42,809 bases of DNA from Clostridia bacterium (lineage in GTDB: Bacteria > Bacillota > Clostridia > Oscillospirales > QAMX01): NCBI GenBank assembly GCA_017414715.1, contig JAFQKV010000115.1, positions 1 through 42,809 of the forward strand. Direction: 5' to 3'. Shown one piece after another: positions 8,240 to 18,362 of the stretch. Within the stretch, counting starts at the first letter, position 1. Every line of letters starts with the position of its first letter. The notes under the pieces are model-generated. The model worked only from the letters and a program-made list of their open reading frames with translations. It was not told the origin of the DNA and did not search any database. A program made the translations under genes and the position numbers.

Positions 8240-8887
8240 CTATTCCCCCACAATCAAACGATAAAACGATTCGACTTCTTCAGGCGATGTAAAAAACCAC
8301 TCCGTTCCAGGTGCATTTTCAATCCAGCGATTTCGAAGTTTCAAAATATTATGTAATGCCGATTCCAGTTGTAGTGAGTTTTCACATTTCATAATTAGCG
8401 CTATATGAGGAAGCTCTGGATAACATGTTCCCGCTTGCCCAAAGACGCGCTGAAGCGGGTCTTTATCTGTTCTACCTATTTTACATTCCCAGATACAATG
8501 TCCGCAGGTTTCTGCATGCTTTTTATATGTGTCGTAATAATAGACATACACTGAATTAGCACCAGAACCAATGGTCTTATCTACTGCGTACTCAACTGTA
8601 TTTGAAACTTCTTTTTCGATAATTTCAATTTCTTGGATTTCGTGATTTAGTCGCCAAGTACCATACCCTATATTTGATAAACCACGTGAGCTTAAGCTTT
8701 TGCAAGCTTTTTTAAACACTGCTACATATTCTTTCTTGCCCAAAACTCCTCCGCCATCATGATGGTACTTTGTAATCTCTTCAATGGCGGTTGTCCTCTT
8801 AAACTGTTTTCCATCGAAAAGCAAAATGAGCAATTCGGCAAAAATATTGGGAGTCAATTCAATTCCTGCATATTTATACTCAATCAT
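8240..8887 (-). CDS. GIY-YIG / T5orf172-like nuclease-domain protein
   Basis: A protein of about 215 residues. Its C-terminal half matches the T5orf172 branch of the GIY-YIG superfamily: VYVYYYDTY stands for the GIY strand, CKIGRT for the second strand with its Arg, then ALHNIL and EWFFTSPEE, the usual late His and Glu-Trp-Phe elements. The N-terminal ~100 residues are charged, may bind DNA, and are otherwise unrecognised. Members occur in phages, mobile elements and as orphans. The gene is clearly more AT-rich than its neighbours and sits beside a palindromic repeat, which suggests transfer. The ATG at 8887 follows GGTG and is preferred; a GTG at 8902 would add five residues. No partner gene is adjacent. 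Confidence 0.65.
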   Translation of the reverse strand: MIEYKYAGIELTPNIFAELLILLFDGKQFKRTTAIEEITKYHHDGGGVLGKKEYVAVFKKACKSLSSRGLSNIGYGTWRLNHEIQEIEIIEKEVSNTVEYAVDKTIGSGANSVYVYYYDTYKKHAETCGHCIWECKIGRTDKDPLQRVFGQAGTCYPELPHIALIMKCENSLQLESALHNILKLRNRWIENAPGTEWFFTSPEEVESFYRLIVGE

Positions 8888-9099
8888 TATATAATTACCC
8901 ACACCTATTTATTGAACAGTCAGATATATCCGATCAATCTATTAATTAAAGTCTATTCTATCAAAATATTTTAATATATACAATATCAGTCACGGCACAA
9001 ACATCTGACGTGACTGCAACTCTGTTTTACGGCCCAGCTAATTTCTCATGCCGCTTTATTTATTCTTTGTGTTTCCGGTTCTCGTTTCATCCTTTATGC

Positions 9100-10158
9100 T
9101 CAGAGAATGACCTCGCGGCCGGTCTCTGCGGATTCGTAGATGGCGGTGAGGATCTTGACCATATCCACACCCTGCTGGGGCTTGAAGCAGGGCTCCACGC
9201 CCTTTTCAAGAACATCGATGAAGTGCTTGAGGTTATTGGCGTGACCGCTGACGGACTTGAAGCGGGGCGCAATATCCACCAGCTTGCCGAGATCCTCGGT
9301 ATAGAGCTCCAGCTCCTCATCCTTCCAGGTCAGACCGGCCTTGGAGCCGCGCAGCTCCACAAAGCGGTTTTCCTGCTTGATATTGGAGGCCCAGGAGAAC
9401 TCGATCTGCAGCATGGCGCCGTTGTCAAAGCGGATCATACCCATGGCAAGGTCCTCAACGTCAAAGGTACCGGCGTTCTTTGCATCGCCGAACTTGGAAT
9501 GGACGGAGTCGGAGGTGTTGGAATTGGCAAAATAGCGGAAGGTGTTGCCGCTGACGGCCACGGGCGTGGGATTGCCCATCAGCCAGATGGCAAGGTCAAT
9601 CATATGCACGCCAAGATCGATGAGGGGACCGCCGCCGGATTCCTCCTTGGTGGTGAACCAGCCGCCCTTGCCGGGGATACCGCGGCGGCGCTGCCAGCCG
9701 CAGCGACCGGCGTAGATCTCGCCCATGCGGCCTTCCTCAATAAACTGCTTTGCAAAGGAGGAAGCCTCCACAAAACGGTTGTTGCGCATGACCATCAGCA
9801 CCTTGCCGCTCTCCTCAGCGGCAGCCTTCATGGCGAGAACGTTCTCCACGGTGATGGAATCGGGCTTCTCGCAGAAGACGTGCTTGCCCGCCTTCAGGGC
9901 GGCGATGGCAATGGGAGCATGCATGAAGTTTGGGGTTGCGATGTTGACGACGTCGATATCCGGATCCTTGACAAGCTCCAGATAATCCTCATAGACCTTT
10001 GCGTTGGGCGCATAGGTGTCACGGGCACGCTCGGCGCGCTCGATACGGATGTCGCAGAAGGCGACGAGCTCCACGCGCTCATCGGCCGCGTAGTGCTTGG
10101 AATGGACATTGAATCCCATGCCGCCGAGTCCGACGACGGCAGCTCTGATCTTACTCAT
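9100..10158 (-). CDS. Gfo/Idh/MocA family NAD(P)-dependent oxidoreductase
   Basis: A 352-residue sugar or inositol dehydrogenase-type enzyme. VVGLGGMG near the N-terminus is the Rossmann glycine motif. CEKPDS near residue 96 carries the EKP lysine typical of active dehydrogenases. GGGPLIDLGVHMIDLA is the family's C-terminal signature with the catalytic His. GGAGG 10 bases upstream fixes the start at 10158 rather than an ATG nine codons earlier. It stands alone on this strand, divergent from gpr. The substrate is unknown. It differs from the second Gfo/Idh protein at 28042-29292, which lacks the EKP lysine. Confidence 0.88.
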   Translation of the reverse strand: MSKIRAAVVGLGGMGFNVHSKHYAADERVELVAFCDIRIERAERARDTYAPNAKVYEDYLELVKDPDIDVVNIATPNFMHAPIAIAALKAGKHVFCEKPDSITVENVLAMKAAAEESGKVLMVMRNNRFVEASSFAKQFIEEGRMGEIYAGRCGWQRRRGIPGKGGWFTTKEESGGGPLIDLGVHMIDLAIWLMGNPTPVAVSGNTFRYFANSNTSDSVHSKFGDAKNAGTFDVEDLAMGMIRFDNGAMLQIEFSWASNIKQENRFVELRGSKAGLTWKDEELELYTEDLGKLVDIAPRFKSVSGHANNLKHFIDVLEKGVEPCFKPQQGVDMVKILTAIYESAETGREVIL

Positions 10159-10229
10159 TTTTACAATACCTCCAAATGGATTCATGGGTTAATTATCTCA
10201 CAAATCATTCTTTAAGGCAACATAAAATC

Positions 10230-10259
10230 GCATATTTTTTCCCTGCATCGGCAAAAATA
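10230..10259 (+). promoter_or_regulatory. Candidate sigma-F/sigma-G promoter of gpr
   Basis: GCATA (10230-10234), a 15-base spacer, then GGCAAAAATA (10250-10259). This fits the forespore sigma pattern GYATA with a GGnnAnAnTA -10. It lies 27 bases before the gpr ATG. In Bacillus, gpr is read by sigma F and sigma G. Confidence 0.6.
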
Positions 10260-10286
10260 CAGGTAACCAATTAAGGAGGCACGGAA

Positions 10287-11171
10287 ATGACTGCAAAACG
10301 AACAGATCTTGCCGATGAGCTTTTGGAAATCGCCGGAGGTAAACAGCCCGGTATACGCATGGAATCCATAGTGGGCGACCCGCTGCCGGCGCAGATGCTG
10401 ACCGTGGATTCCGACGAAGCCGGTCGGAGCATCGGCAAGGAAAAAGGACGCTATGTCACGCTGGAGCTTGGAAAGATCTGGGATCGCCGCGACGTTTGCT
10501 TTACGGAATGCGCCAATGCCGTGGCAGACTGCCTGTCCCGCCTGCTTCCGAGCGGTCTTCAGAGCGTTCTGGTCGTAGGCCTTGGCAATCGCCACATTAC
10601 GCCGGATGCGTTGGGTCCAGCCTGCGCCGATCACATCATGGTCACGCGGCATCTGGTGGACGAGCTTCCCGATCTTTTCGGAAATCTCCGACCTGTTTCT
10701 GCCTTGCAGCCGGGCGTTCTTGGGCTGACCGGCGTAGAAACCGGTGAGATCGTCAAGGGCGTTTGCGAAAAGTGCTCTCCATCCGCCGTCATCGCCGTGG
10801 ATGCACTTGCATCCCGCCGAGTATCCCGCGTGCTGCGCACCGTGCAGCTGACCGACAGCGGCATCATGCCCGCCTCCGGCCTTGGACAGACACGTTTTCC
10901 ACTGAACATGCAGACCCTCGGTATCCCCTGCATTGCCATCGGCGTTCCCACCGTTGTTGACGCTCTGACCCTGACGGCTGACGTTCTGGAGGATGCCGGT
11001 ATCCCTGCACCGGAAGGAATCGCCGAGGACAGCGAATTCGGTCGAATGCTGGTCACACCGCGGGACATTGATGCGGAGGTCGCTACCGTTGCAAAGATCA
11101 TCGGCTACGGAATCAATCTTGCACTGCAGCCGGGCTTTGACTGCGAGGAGATCACCGCATTTTTGGCATAA
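10287..11171 (+). CDS. gpr: GPR germination protease (spore protease)
   Basis: A 294-residue aspartic-type protease (family A25) that degrades small acid-soluble spore proteins when the spore germinates. The N-terminal RTDLADE matches the propeptide region. GLGNRHITPDALGP is the conserved core motif, followed by LGLTGVETGEI, AVDALASR and DSGIMPASGLG, all hallmarks of GPR. It is somewhat shorter than the Bacillus enzyme, as in many Clostridia. AAGGAGG precedes the ATG and a forespore-type promoter lies just upstream. spoIIP follows, an arrangement also seen in Bacillus. It marks the host as an endospore former. Confidence 0.95.
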   Translation: MTAKRTDLADELLEIAGGKQPGIRMESIVGDPLPAQMLTVDSDEAGRSIGKEKGRYVTLELGKIWDRRDVCFTECANAVADCLSRLLPSGLQSVLVVGLGNRHITPDALGPACADHIMVTRHLVDELPDLFGNLRPVSALQPGVLGLTGVETGEIVKGVCEKCSPSAVIAVDALASRRVSRVLRTVQLTDSGIMPASGLGQTRFPLNMQTLGIPCIAIGVPTVVDALTLTADVLEDAGIPAPEGIAEDSEFGRMLVTPRDIDAEVATVAKIIGYGINLALQPGFDCEEITAFLA

Positions 11172-11215
11172 AAAGGCCTTGTCCACCATAAGATATTACG
11201 CAAGGGGGGATAACC

Positions 11216-12277
11216 ATGCAGCTTTTCAAGCGTTGTGCCGCAGGATCTCTGACCGCTTTGATCTGTGCGGCAGCGCTCCTGTGCGTATTTCGGGCAGGAG
11301 ATTTTTCCCTGTCTCCCCGGGCTCTGGCTTTCCTTGCCGCCCCGGGGGCGGATATCCGCACCGAGACCGCTGTCGGCGGAAATATCGTGCTGAACGAACT
11401 GACGGTCGACGAGGCGGAGCTTCCGGACACGGAGGACTACGGAGAATATCTCCTGCCGCAGATCACACCGCCGCCTTCACTCACACCGCCCGCAGGCGGA
11501 CGGCCGCTGACACCCCTGACGGTTCGCGGCACCTCCTCACAGATCCATTACGGTAATCTCTACATCAAAAACCCAACCACTGCGAAGATCGATGCGGAGA
11601 CCGTGCTGAAAGCCCCCCTGAAATGGCGCTTTGACGGCAGTGGTCCCGAGATTCTCATCGTACATACGCACGGAAGCGAAAGCTATAATCCCCACGGCGG
11701 GATCTGGTGGCTGCCCTCGGACTCTTCCCGCAGTCTCGACATTACGGAAAACATCGTGGCGGTGGGCGCGGATCTTGCCCGGATCCTTCACAATGCAGGC
11801 TTCTCCGTCTTACATTCCACCACCATGTATGATCAGCCAACCTACAGCACCTCCTACTCCTCCGCGCTGAAGGGCATCAATGCTTATTTAAAGCAGTATC
11901 CCTCCATCCGAATGGTCATCGATATCCATCGGGATGCCATGTCGAACGAAACCACCAAATACAAGCTGATCTCCGAGATTAACGGCGAGGAATGCGCACA
12001 GCTCATGTTCGTTATGGGAACAGGGATCAGCGGACTCTCCTTTCCCAACTGGCGGGAAAACCTTGCCTTCGCAGCAAAGGTACAGTCGGCGGTACTGGAT
12101 CGTTACCCAACCCTCATGCGCCCCATTACCATCACAAAGCATCGCTATAACGAGCACACCACGCTCGCCTCCGTCATCCTTGAGGTCGGTACCGATGGAA
12201 ATACACTTGAAGAGGCGAAGCGGTCCATCGGCTACTTCGGTGAGGTGCTGGTGGAGGTTCTTGCAGAGATGCGATAA
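11216..12277 (+). CDS. spoIIP: Stage II sporulation protein P (peptidoglycan hydrolase)
   Basis: A 353-residue membrane-anchored amidase/endopeptidase of the SpoIID-SpoIIM-SpoIIP engulfment machine. One N-terminal membrane segment (about residues 12-28, ALICAAALLCVF) is followed by a ~100-residue linker. The catalytic domain starts near residue 140 with LIVHTHGSESY (metal-binding His and Glu) and continues with VIDIHRDAM and LEVGTDGN. CAAGGGGGG lies before the ATG, 44 bases after gpr, so the two are probably co-transcribed, with possible extra control in the gap. A hairpin terminator follows. Confidence 0.95.
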   Translation: MQLFKRCAAGSLTALICAAALLCVFRAGDFSLSPRALAFLAAPGADIRTETAVGGNIVLNELTVDEAELPDTEDYGEYLLPQITPPPSLTPPAGGRPLTPLTVRGTSSQIHYGNLYIKNPTTAKIDAETVLKAPLKWRFDGSGPEILIVHTHGSESYNPHGGIWWLPSDSSRSLDITENIVAVGADLARILHNAGFSVLHSTTMYDQPTYSTSYSSALKGINAYLKQYPSIRMVIDIHRDAMSNETTKYKLISEINGEECAQLMFVMGTGISGLSFPNWRENLAFAAKVQSAVLDRYPTLMRPITITKHRYNEHTTLASVILEVGTDGNTLEEAKRSIGYFGEVLVEVLAEMR

Positions 12278-12317
12278 AAAGAGAGCCGAAGCCCGGACGA
12301 CGCTTCCTAAAACAGTT

Positions 12318-12351
12318 AGTCCTCCCCGTGAGAAATCTCATAGGGAGGACT
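12318..12351 (+). terminator. Rho-independent terminator, copy 2 of the repeat family
   Basis: A 15-bp stem (12318-12332 with 12337-12351), containing one C/A mismatch and one G/U pair, with loop AAAT and five Ts (12351-12355). It ends the gpr-spoIIP unit. The upstream AAAACAGTTA and the stem/loop core match the copy at 7938-7973. Confidence 0.88.
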
Positions 12352-12470
12352 TTTTGTAATGGAGCGGACAAAAGATAGAGATCCGAAAGGACATTTTCGG
12401 CATCCGTTGGTCAGGCTTCCATTATGCAACCAGCTTGCGAACATTCCGTCACACAGAACTTACCTGTTCT

Positions 12471-13286
12471 TCAACGGTTTTTGTCAAGTTCCTGCATGTA
12501 GCTTCTCGGAGAAAGCTTCAGCCGTTCCTTGAACACGCGGGAAAAATACTGTGCATCCCGGTAACCACAGAGATTTGCGATATCGGTAACCGATGTGAAG
12601 CCCTGCTGCATCATCGTGCAGGCATGCTGGATACGGATCGTGTTGAGATAATCGATAATCCCGACCTGCATATGCCTCTTAAAAAGACTGGATATATATT
12701 TTCGGTTATAATTCAATGCCGCACAAAGCATTTCGCAGGAAAAATCCGGATTGGAGAAGTTGTCATCAATGTACTTTTTGATCCGGTGGACGGTATCATT
12801 TGTCCGAATATCTGTTTCTTTCGCCTTCATACGGGATCCCAGATAGGTAAAGGTGTACAGAAGTACAGCTTCACTTGCTATGTCTGTCAGATCTCCACGG
12901 GCCTGAATTCCCTCCTCCCAGTTGTGCAGAACAGAATTGCATCCGTGGAAAATGCAGTTGTTTCGCCAGATATTCAACCGTTCCATGATCACATTTCCGC
13001 GGGAGCCGATATAACTGATGTAATAGAAGGTAAAATTCTCCACCGATTCCAAACAGTAAGGAACAGAAGGGAGATTGAAAAATATATCAACCTCTCATAT
13101 CTCATTTCAACTTCAGTGCATATGAAGTTTTCCACGGCCCGATCGCACGTAGTACATTTTATACAGATCGTCACTTTTGAGCTTGGCATATTCCAGATTC
13201 TTACATTCCAGCACAAAGTTAACCGTCAGTATGGAATGGTAATCCTTATGATAAGGAACAAACCGGCAAATGTTTTCTCCACTCAC
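12471..13286 (-). pseudogene. AraC-family transcriptional regulator, interrupted
   Basis: Read from a GTG at 13286 (AGAGG 9 bases upstream), the frame gives a normal AraC N-terminal sensor (FVPYHKDYHSILTVNFVLEC, then YYVRSGRGKLHMH). It then meets TGA at 13115-13113, 13109-13107 and 13097-13095. The same frame resumes with VDIFFNLPSVPYCLES and runs uninterrupted to 12471. The two helix-turn-helix units are intact (MLCAALNYNRKYISSLFKR; VTDIANLCGYRDAQYFSRVF). The full frame is 272 codons, normal for the family. The bridging residues fit better in another frame (TEVEMRYER before DIFF), so two compensating small indels are likely. An assembly error is possible. A shorter protein starting inside the sensor would keep only the DNA-binding half. 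Confidence 0.7.
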
Positions 13287-13312
13287 AAAAGGGCACCTCT
13301 CTTCCTATGGAG

Positions 13313-13340
13313 AGTATACCACACAGTTCATATTTTGCAA
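13313..13340 (-). promoter_or_regulatory. Promoter of the AraC-family gene
   Basis: Read on the minus strand: TTGCAA (13340-13335), 16 bases, TATACT (13318-13313), preceded by TGG. It lies 27 bases before the GTG start. The control region is intact although the gene is interrupted. Confidence 0.6.
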
Positions 13341-13408
13341 TAGAAATATGACTTTTTTACTGTATATACGAGGATATATTCCACAATTCTCGCACCAAGG
13401 CCTATGCT

Positions 13409-15418
<2,010 letters not shown>

Positions 15419-15420
15419 TT

Positions 15421-15429
15421 ATTATACCA
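15421..15429 (-). promoter_or_regulatory. Extended -10 promoter of ligA
   Basis: The minus strand reads TGGTATAAT at 15429-15421, a TGn extended -10, 33 bases before the ligA ATG. No convincing -35 box is visible. Confidence 0.5.
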
Positions 15430-15452
15430 TTTTTGCAGCCCTTCGAACACCC

Positions 15453-16151
15453 CTAATCGATCAAAAAGTCGTTGTATTTGTCAAAGACTTCTCCGTCGGT
15501 AATAACAGTATAGTTTTCGGGCACGGATCCGACGATAACCGTCTCCGCCACACACACCTCCGTGCTGACGGAGGCCGGTGCCGCGTATCCGGCGATGAGC
15601 ACCGTCATTTTCGCCGTGACCCGCAGCAGGATGCGGTGCCGCGTCTGGTTGATACCGGCGGATTCAAAGCGGTTCTCCACCTCCGTATGCACACTTCCGA
15701 GGGGAATGATCCGGATACGGAGCTTCGGCCCGCGCCCGGCAAGCAGCTCCGTTTCCAGAATGTTTCCCAGCGGGATGGCGATCTCACCGGGCTCACAGTT
15801 TGCGATTCGCTCCAGCACAACTGCGGTCACCTCGGTTTTCAGACGGTTTAGTTTCGCTATATCCGTATACACGGCAGACACACTGCCGTCCGCCATCTTT
15901 TCAAAGTTGATGAGGGAGGAATAAGCCAGGCCCTCCGCCACAACCTCCGCCTCCACCGCCGCATTTACAACATCCGTTGCCCAGTTGGATACGGCGGAAA
16001 CGGCCATTTTTGTGGCAACGGGACGTATGTTTCCCTGCACACGAAGAAATAACGCAAGCAGGACAAATACGGTCACCAGCACAGGCACAAACGGGCGGCG
16101 TTTCAAACGCCGGAACACCTGACGGCGTACGGCTCCAAGATCGATCTGCAA
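15453..16151 (-). CDS. yunB: Sporulation protein YunB
   Basis: A protein of about 232 residues required for proper spore formation in Bacillus (a sigma-E-regulon, membrane-anchored protein). One membrane segment is at about residues 18-37 (PFVPVLVTVFVLLALFL). A conserved outer domain follows: GNIRPVATKMAVSAVS, then IPLGNILETELLAGRGP and ATAKMTVLIAG-type strands. The open frame continues upstream into rluB, but the only plausible signals are a GTG at 16160 or a TTG at 16151. The GGGGG of the terminator hairpin's 3' arm lies 8 bases before the TTG, so TTG is preferred. A sporulation gene trailing argH and rluB probably also has its own promoter, which I could not identify. Confidence 0.85.
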   Translation of the reverse strand: MQIDLGAVRRQVFRRLKRRPFVPVLVTVFVLLALFLRVQGNIRPVATKMAVSAVSNWATDVVNAAVEAEVVAEGLAYSSLINFEKMADGSVSAVYTDIAKLNRLKTEVTAVVLERIANCEPGEIAIPLGNILETELLAGRGPKLRIRIIPLGSVHTEVENRFESAGINQTRHRILLRVTAKMTVLIAGYAAPASVSTEVCVAETVIVGSVPENYTVITDGEVFDKYNDFLID

Positions 16152-16157
16152 AAATAT

Positions 16158-16190
16158 CACCCCCGGTATCCTATGCGGGAACCGGGGGTG
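16158..16190 (-). terminator. Hairpin terminator after rluB that overlaps the yunB start
   Basis: A perfect 10-bp stem (16190-16181 with 16167-16158), 13-base loop, then ATATTTTTG. It ends rluB 11 bases after its stop. The G-rich 3' arm also serves as the likely ribosome binding site of yunB. Confidence 0.75.
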
Positions 16191-16201
16191 AAAGTTACCG
16201 A

Positions 16202-16936
16202 TTATTGGATTTTTCCGCGAATTTTCTTCCCCATCAGAAGGGAAACTTCTTCTTCCGTCAGCAGTCGCCATTTGCCGGGAGCAAGGCCCGTGAGGGTCAG
16301 CGGACCCTCTGCAACGCGCTTGAGGCGTCGAACCTCCAGTCCCGCCGTTTCGCACATGCGGCGGACCTGTCGATTCTTTCCCTCATGGATAATGACGGAA
16401 ATGGTGGATACGCCGGTGGTGGGATCGGTCTTCAGCACGCGTGCACGGGCAGGTGCAAAGGTCTCTCCATCGATGAGCATACCCTTGCGGAAGAGCTTGA
16501 CGGCGGCCTCCGCATCGCCCGTGACATTGGCACGGTATTCCTTTTCCACCTCAAACTTCGGATGGGTCAGACGCTGGGCAAAAGCACCGTCATTTGTCAA
16601 AAGGAGCAGCCCCTCCGTGTTCATATCCAGTCTGCCGACGGGGTAAACCCGGTGATTGAGCCCCTCCAGCAGATCGGTGACCGTACGGCGGCCGCGTTCG
16701 TCCTCGGTGGTGGTGACGTAACCGCGGGGCTTGTTGAGCATAACGTAGGTCAGAGGAGGGCGCTTCTCGATACGGCGACCGTCCACCTCGATGCGGTCAG
16801 TCTCCGGGTCGGCACGCATACCGAGGGTCGCCACCTTGCCGTTAACCTTGACAACACCGGCCTCTATGAGGCGCTCCGCCTCCCGGCGGGAGGCAACGCC
16901 AAAACCGGAAAGCAGCTTCTGTAATCTTTCCTGCAT
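16202..16936 (-). CDS. rluB: 23S rRNA pseudouridine synthase RluB-type
   Basis: A 244-residue enzyme of the RsuA/RluB/RluE/RluF family. An S4 RNA-binding domain occupies residues 1-60 (RLQKLLSGFGVASRREAERL). The synthase domain has the catalytic Asp in GRLDMNTEGLLLLTNDG at about residue 108, plus LNKPRG and EGKNRQVRRM. In most Firmicutes the single member modifies 23S rRNA U2605 (E. coli numbering), hence RluB. It begins 6 bases after the argH stop, so it is co-transcribed with argH. The stop is followed at once by a hairpin terminator. Confidence 0.92.
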   Translation of the reverse strand: MQERLQKLLSGFGVASRREAERLIEAGVVKVNGKVATLGMRADPETDRIEVDGRRIEKRPPLTYVMLNKPRGYVTTTEDERGRRTVTDLLEGLNHRVYPVGRLDMNTEGLLLLTNDGAFAQRLTHPKFEVEKEYRANVTGDAEAAVKLFRKGMLIDGETFAPARARVLKTDPTTGVSTISVIIHEGKNRQVRRMCETAGLEVRRLKRVAEGPLTLTGLAPGKWRLLTEEEVSLLMGKKIRGKIQ

Positions 16937-16942
16937 GTATTC

Positions 16943-18343
16943 TTACTCCTCTCCGTCAAAGGCAGCGGCAGCCACATGGATACGCCCCTTCAGCCGCTCT
17001 ACCGCAGCGCGCACATTTTCCGGTGCGGGACCGCCGTAGGAGCGGCGCAGCGCAAGACAGTTCTCCAGACGGATGGCTTCATAGACATCCTCGCCAAAAA
17101 GCTCGCTGTGGGTCTTGTAATCCGCAAGGCTCATGCTTTCCAGGGTCTTGCCGTTCTGCGTGCATTCACCGACGATCTCACCGACGATCTTGTAGGCCGT
17201 GCGGAAGGGCATGCCCTTCTTGACGAGATAGTCGGCACAGTCGGTGGCGTTGATAAATCCGGCCCCGGCAGCAGCACGCATATTCTCCCGGCGGATACGC
17301 ATGGTGCGCAGCATATCCGGGAATACACAAAGCACGCCGCGGACGGTATCCACCGCATCAAAGAGTGCTTCCTTATCCTCCTGCATATCCTTGTTATAGG
17401 CAAGGGGCAGTCCCTTCATTACCGTAAGCAGCGTAAACAGGTCGCCGTAAACACGGCCGGTCTTGCCGCGGGCCAGCTCGCAGAGATCCGGGTTCTTTTT
17501 CTGGGGCATGATGGAGGAACCGGTGGAATAGGCATCGGAAAGCTCAACAAAGCGGAACTCGAGGGATGCCCAGAGGATCATTTCCTCCGAGAGACGGGAG
17601 ATGTGCATCATGAGGATGGACAGGGCGGACATGAGCTCCAGCGCGAAGTCACGGTCGGAGACACCGTCCAGACTGTTCTCGCAGGGAGCATCAAACCCGA
17701 GCAGCGCCGCTGTGAGGTGGCGGTCGGTCTCATAGGTCGTGCCCGCAAGGGCACCGGAGCCCAGGGGGCTGATATTCAGTCTCCGCAGGCAGTCCTGCAG
17801 ACGGTCAGCATCCCGCAGAAGCATCTCCGCGTAGGCACACATATAGTGGCCAAAGCTCACCGGTTGGGCGCGCTGCAGATGGGTATAGCCCGGCATAATG
17901 GCATCCGCATTGTCGCCTGCAAGCTCTGCCAAAGCATCACAGAGGGTAAGGGTCATCTCTGCAATATCGCAGATCTGGGTGCGGGTCCAAAGGCGAATAT
18001 CCGTGGCGACCTGATCGTTGCGGCTACGGGCAGTGTGCAGACGGCGTCCGGCATCACCGAGTCGCCGGGTCAGTTCTTCCTCCACAAAGGTATGCACGTC
18101 CTCACAGTCGCTCTCCAGGGAAAGCCTGCCCGCCTCCACATCCTCTCGGATACGGACAAGCTCCGCCGCGATGCGCTCCGCCTCGCCGGGATCGATGATC
18201 CGGCAGCGGCCGAGCATGGTCACATGGGCAATGCTTCCCTCCACATCCTCGCGGAACATCCGCCGGTCAAAGGGAAAGGATCGGTTAAGGGCATCCGCAG
18301 CCCGGTCAATATCCTGCTGGAATCTTCCGCTCCAAAGCTTCAT
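16943..18343 (-). CDS. argH: Argininosuccinate lyase
   Basis: A 466-residue enzyme splitting argininosuccinate into arginine and fumarate, the last step of arginine synthesis. The signature GSSIMPQKKNPD with the catalytic Ser lies near residue 273. TARSRNDQVATD and HLQRAQPVSFGHY are the other two conserved regions of the fumarase/aspartase superfamily. GGAGG 11 bases upstream selects the start at 18343 (MKLWSGRF) over an ATG ten codons earlier. No argG or other arginine gene is adjacent. Instead it follows two small genes of envelope character and precedes rluB. Confidence 0.96.
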   Translation of the reverse strand: MKLWSGRFQQDIDRAADALNRSFPFDRRMFREDVEGSIAHVTMLGRCRIIDPGEAERIAAELVRIREDVEAGRLSLESDCEDVHTFVEEELTRRLGDAGRRLHTARSRNDQVATDIRLWTRTQICDIAEMTLTLCDALAELAGDNADAIMPGYTHLQRAQPVSFGHYMCAYAEMLLRDADRLQDCLRRLNISPLGSGALAGTTYETDRHLTAALLGFDAPCENSLDGVSDRDFALELMSALSILMMHISRLSEEMILWASLEFRFVELSDAYSTGSSIMPQKKNPDLCELARGKTGRVYGDLFTLLTVMKGLPLAYNKDMQEDKEALFDAVDTVRGVLCVFPDMLRTMRIRRENMRAAAGAGFINATDCADYLVKKGMPFRTAYKIVGEIVGECTQNGKTLESMSLADYKTHSELFGEDVYEAIRLENCLALRRSYGGPAPENVRAAVERLKGRIHVAAAAFDGEE

Positions 18344-18362
18344 AATCTTTTCTACCTCCGCA

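Noticed and set aside
8903-9099. A small gene in the AT-rich gap before the first Gfo/Idh gene
   Set aside because: Open frames here are short, lack ribosome binding sites and resemble no family.
12471-13052. A short AraC protein starting at a TTG (ESVENF) as the real gene
   Set aside because: The TTG lies inside the sensor domain, has no ribosome binding site, and the true promoter and start are about 230 bases upstream.
13095-13115. TGA recoded as tryptophan or selenocysteine in the AraC gene
   Set aside because: TGA serves as the normal stop of many genes here (for example spoIIP-neighbour gpr's partners glgD, glgP and ispDF), Trp is written TGG, and no recoding signal is visible.
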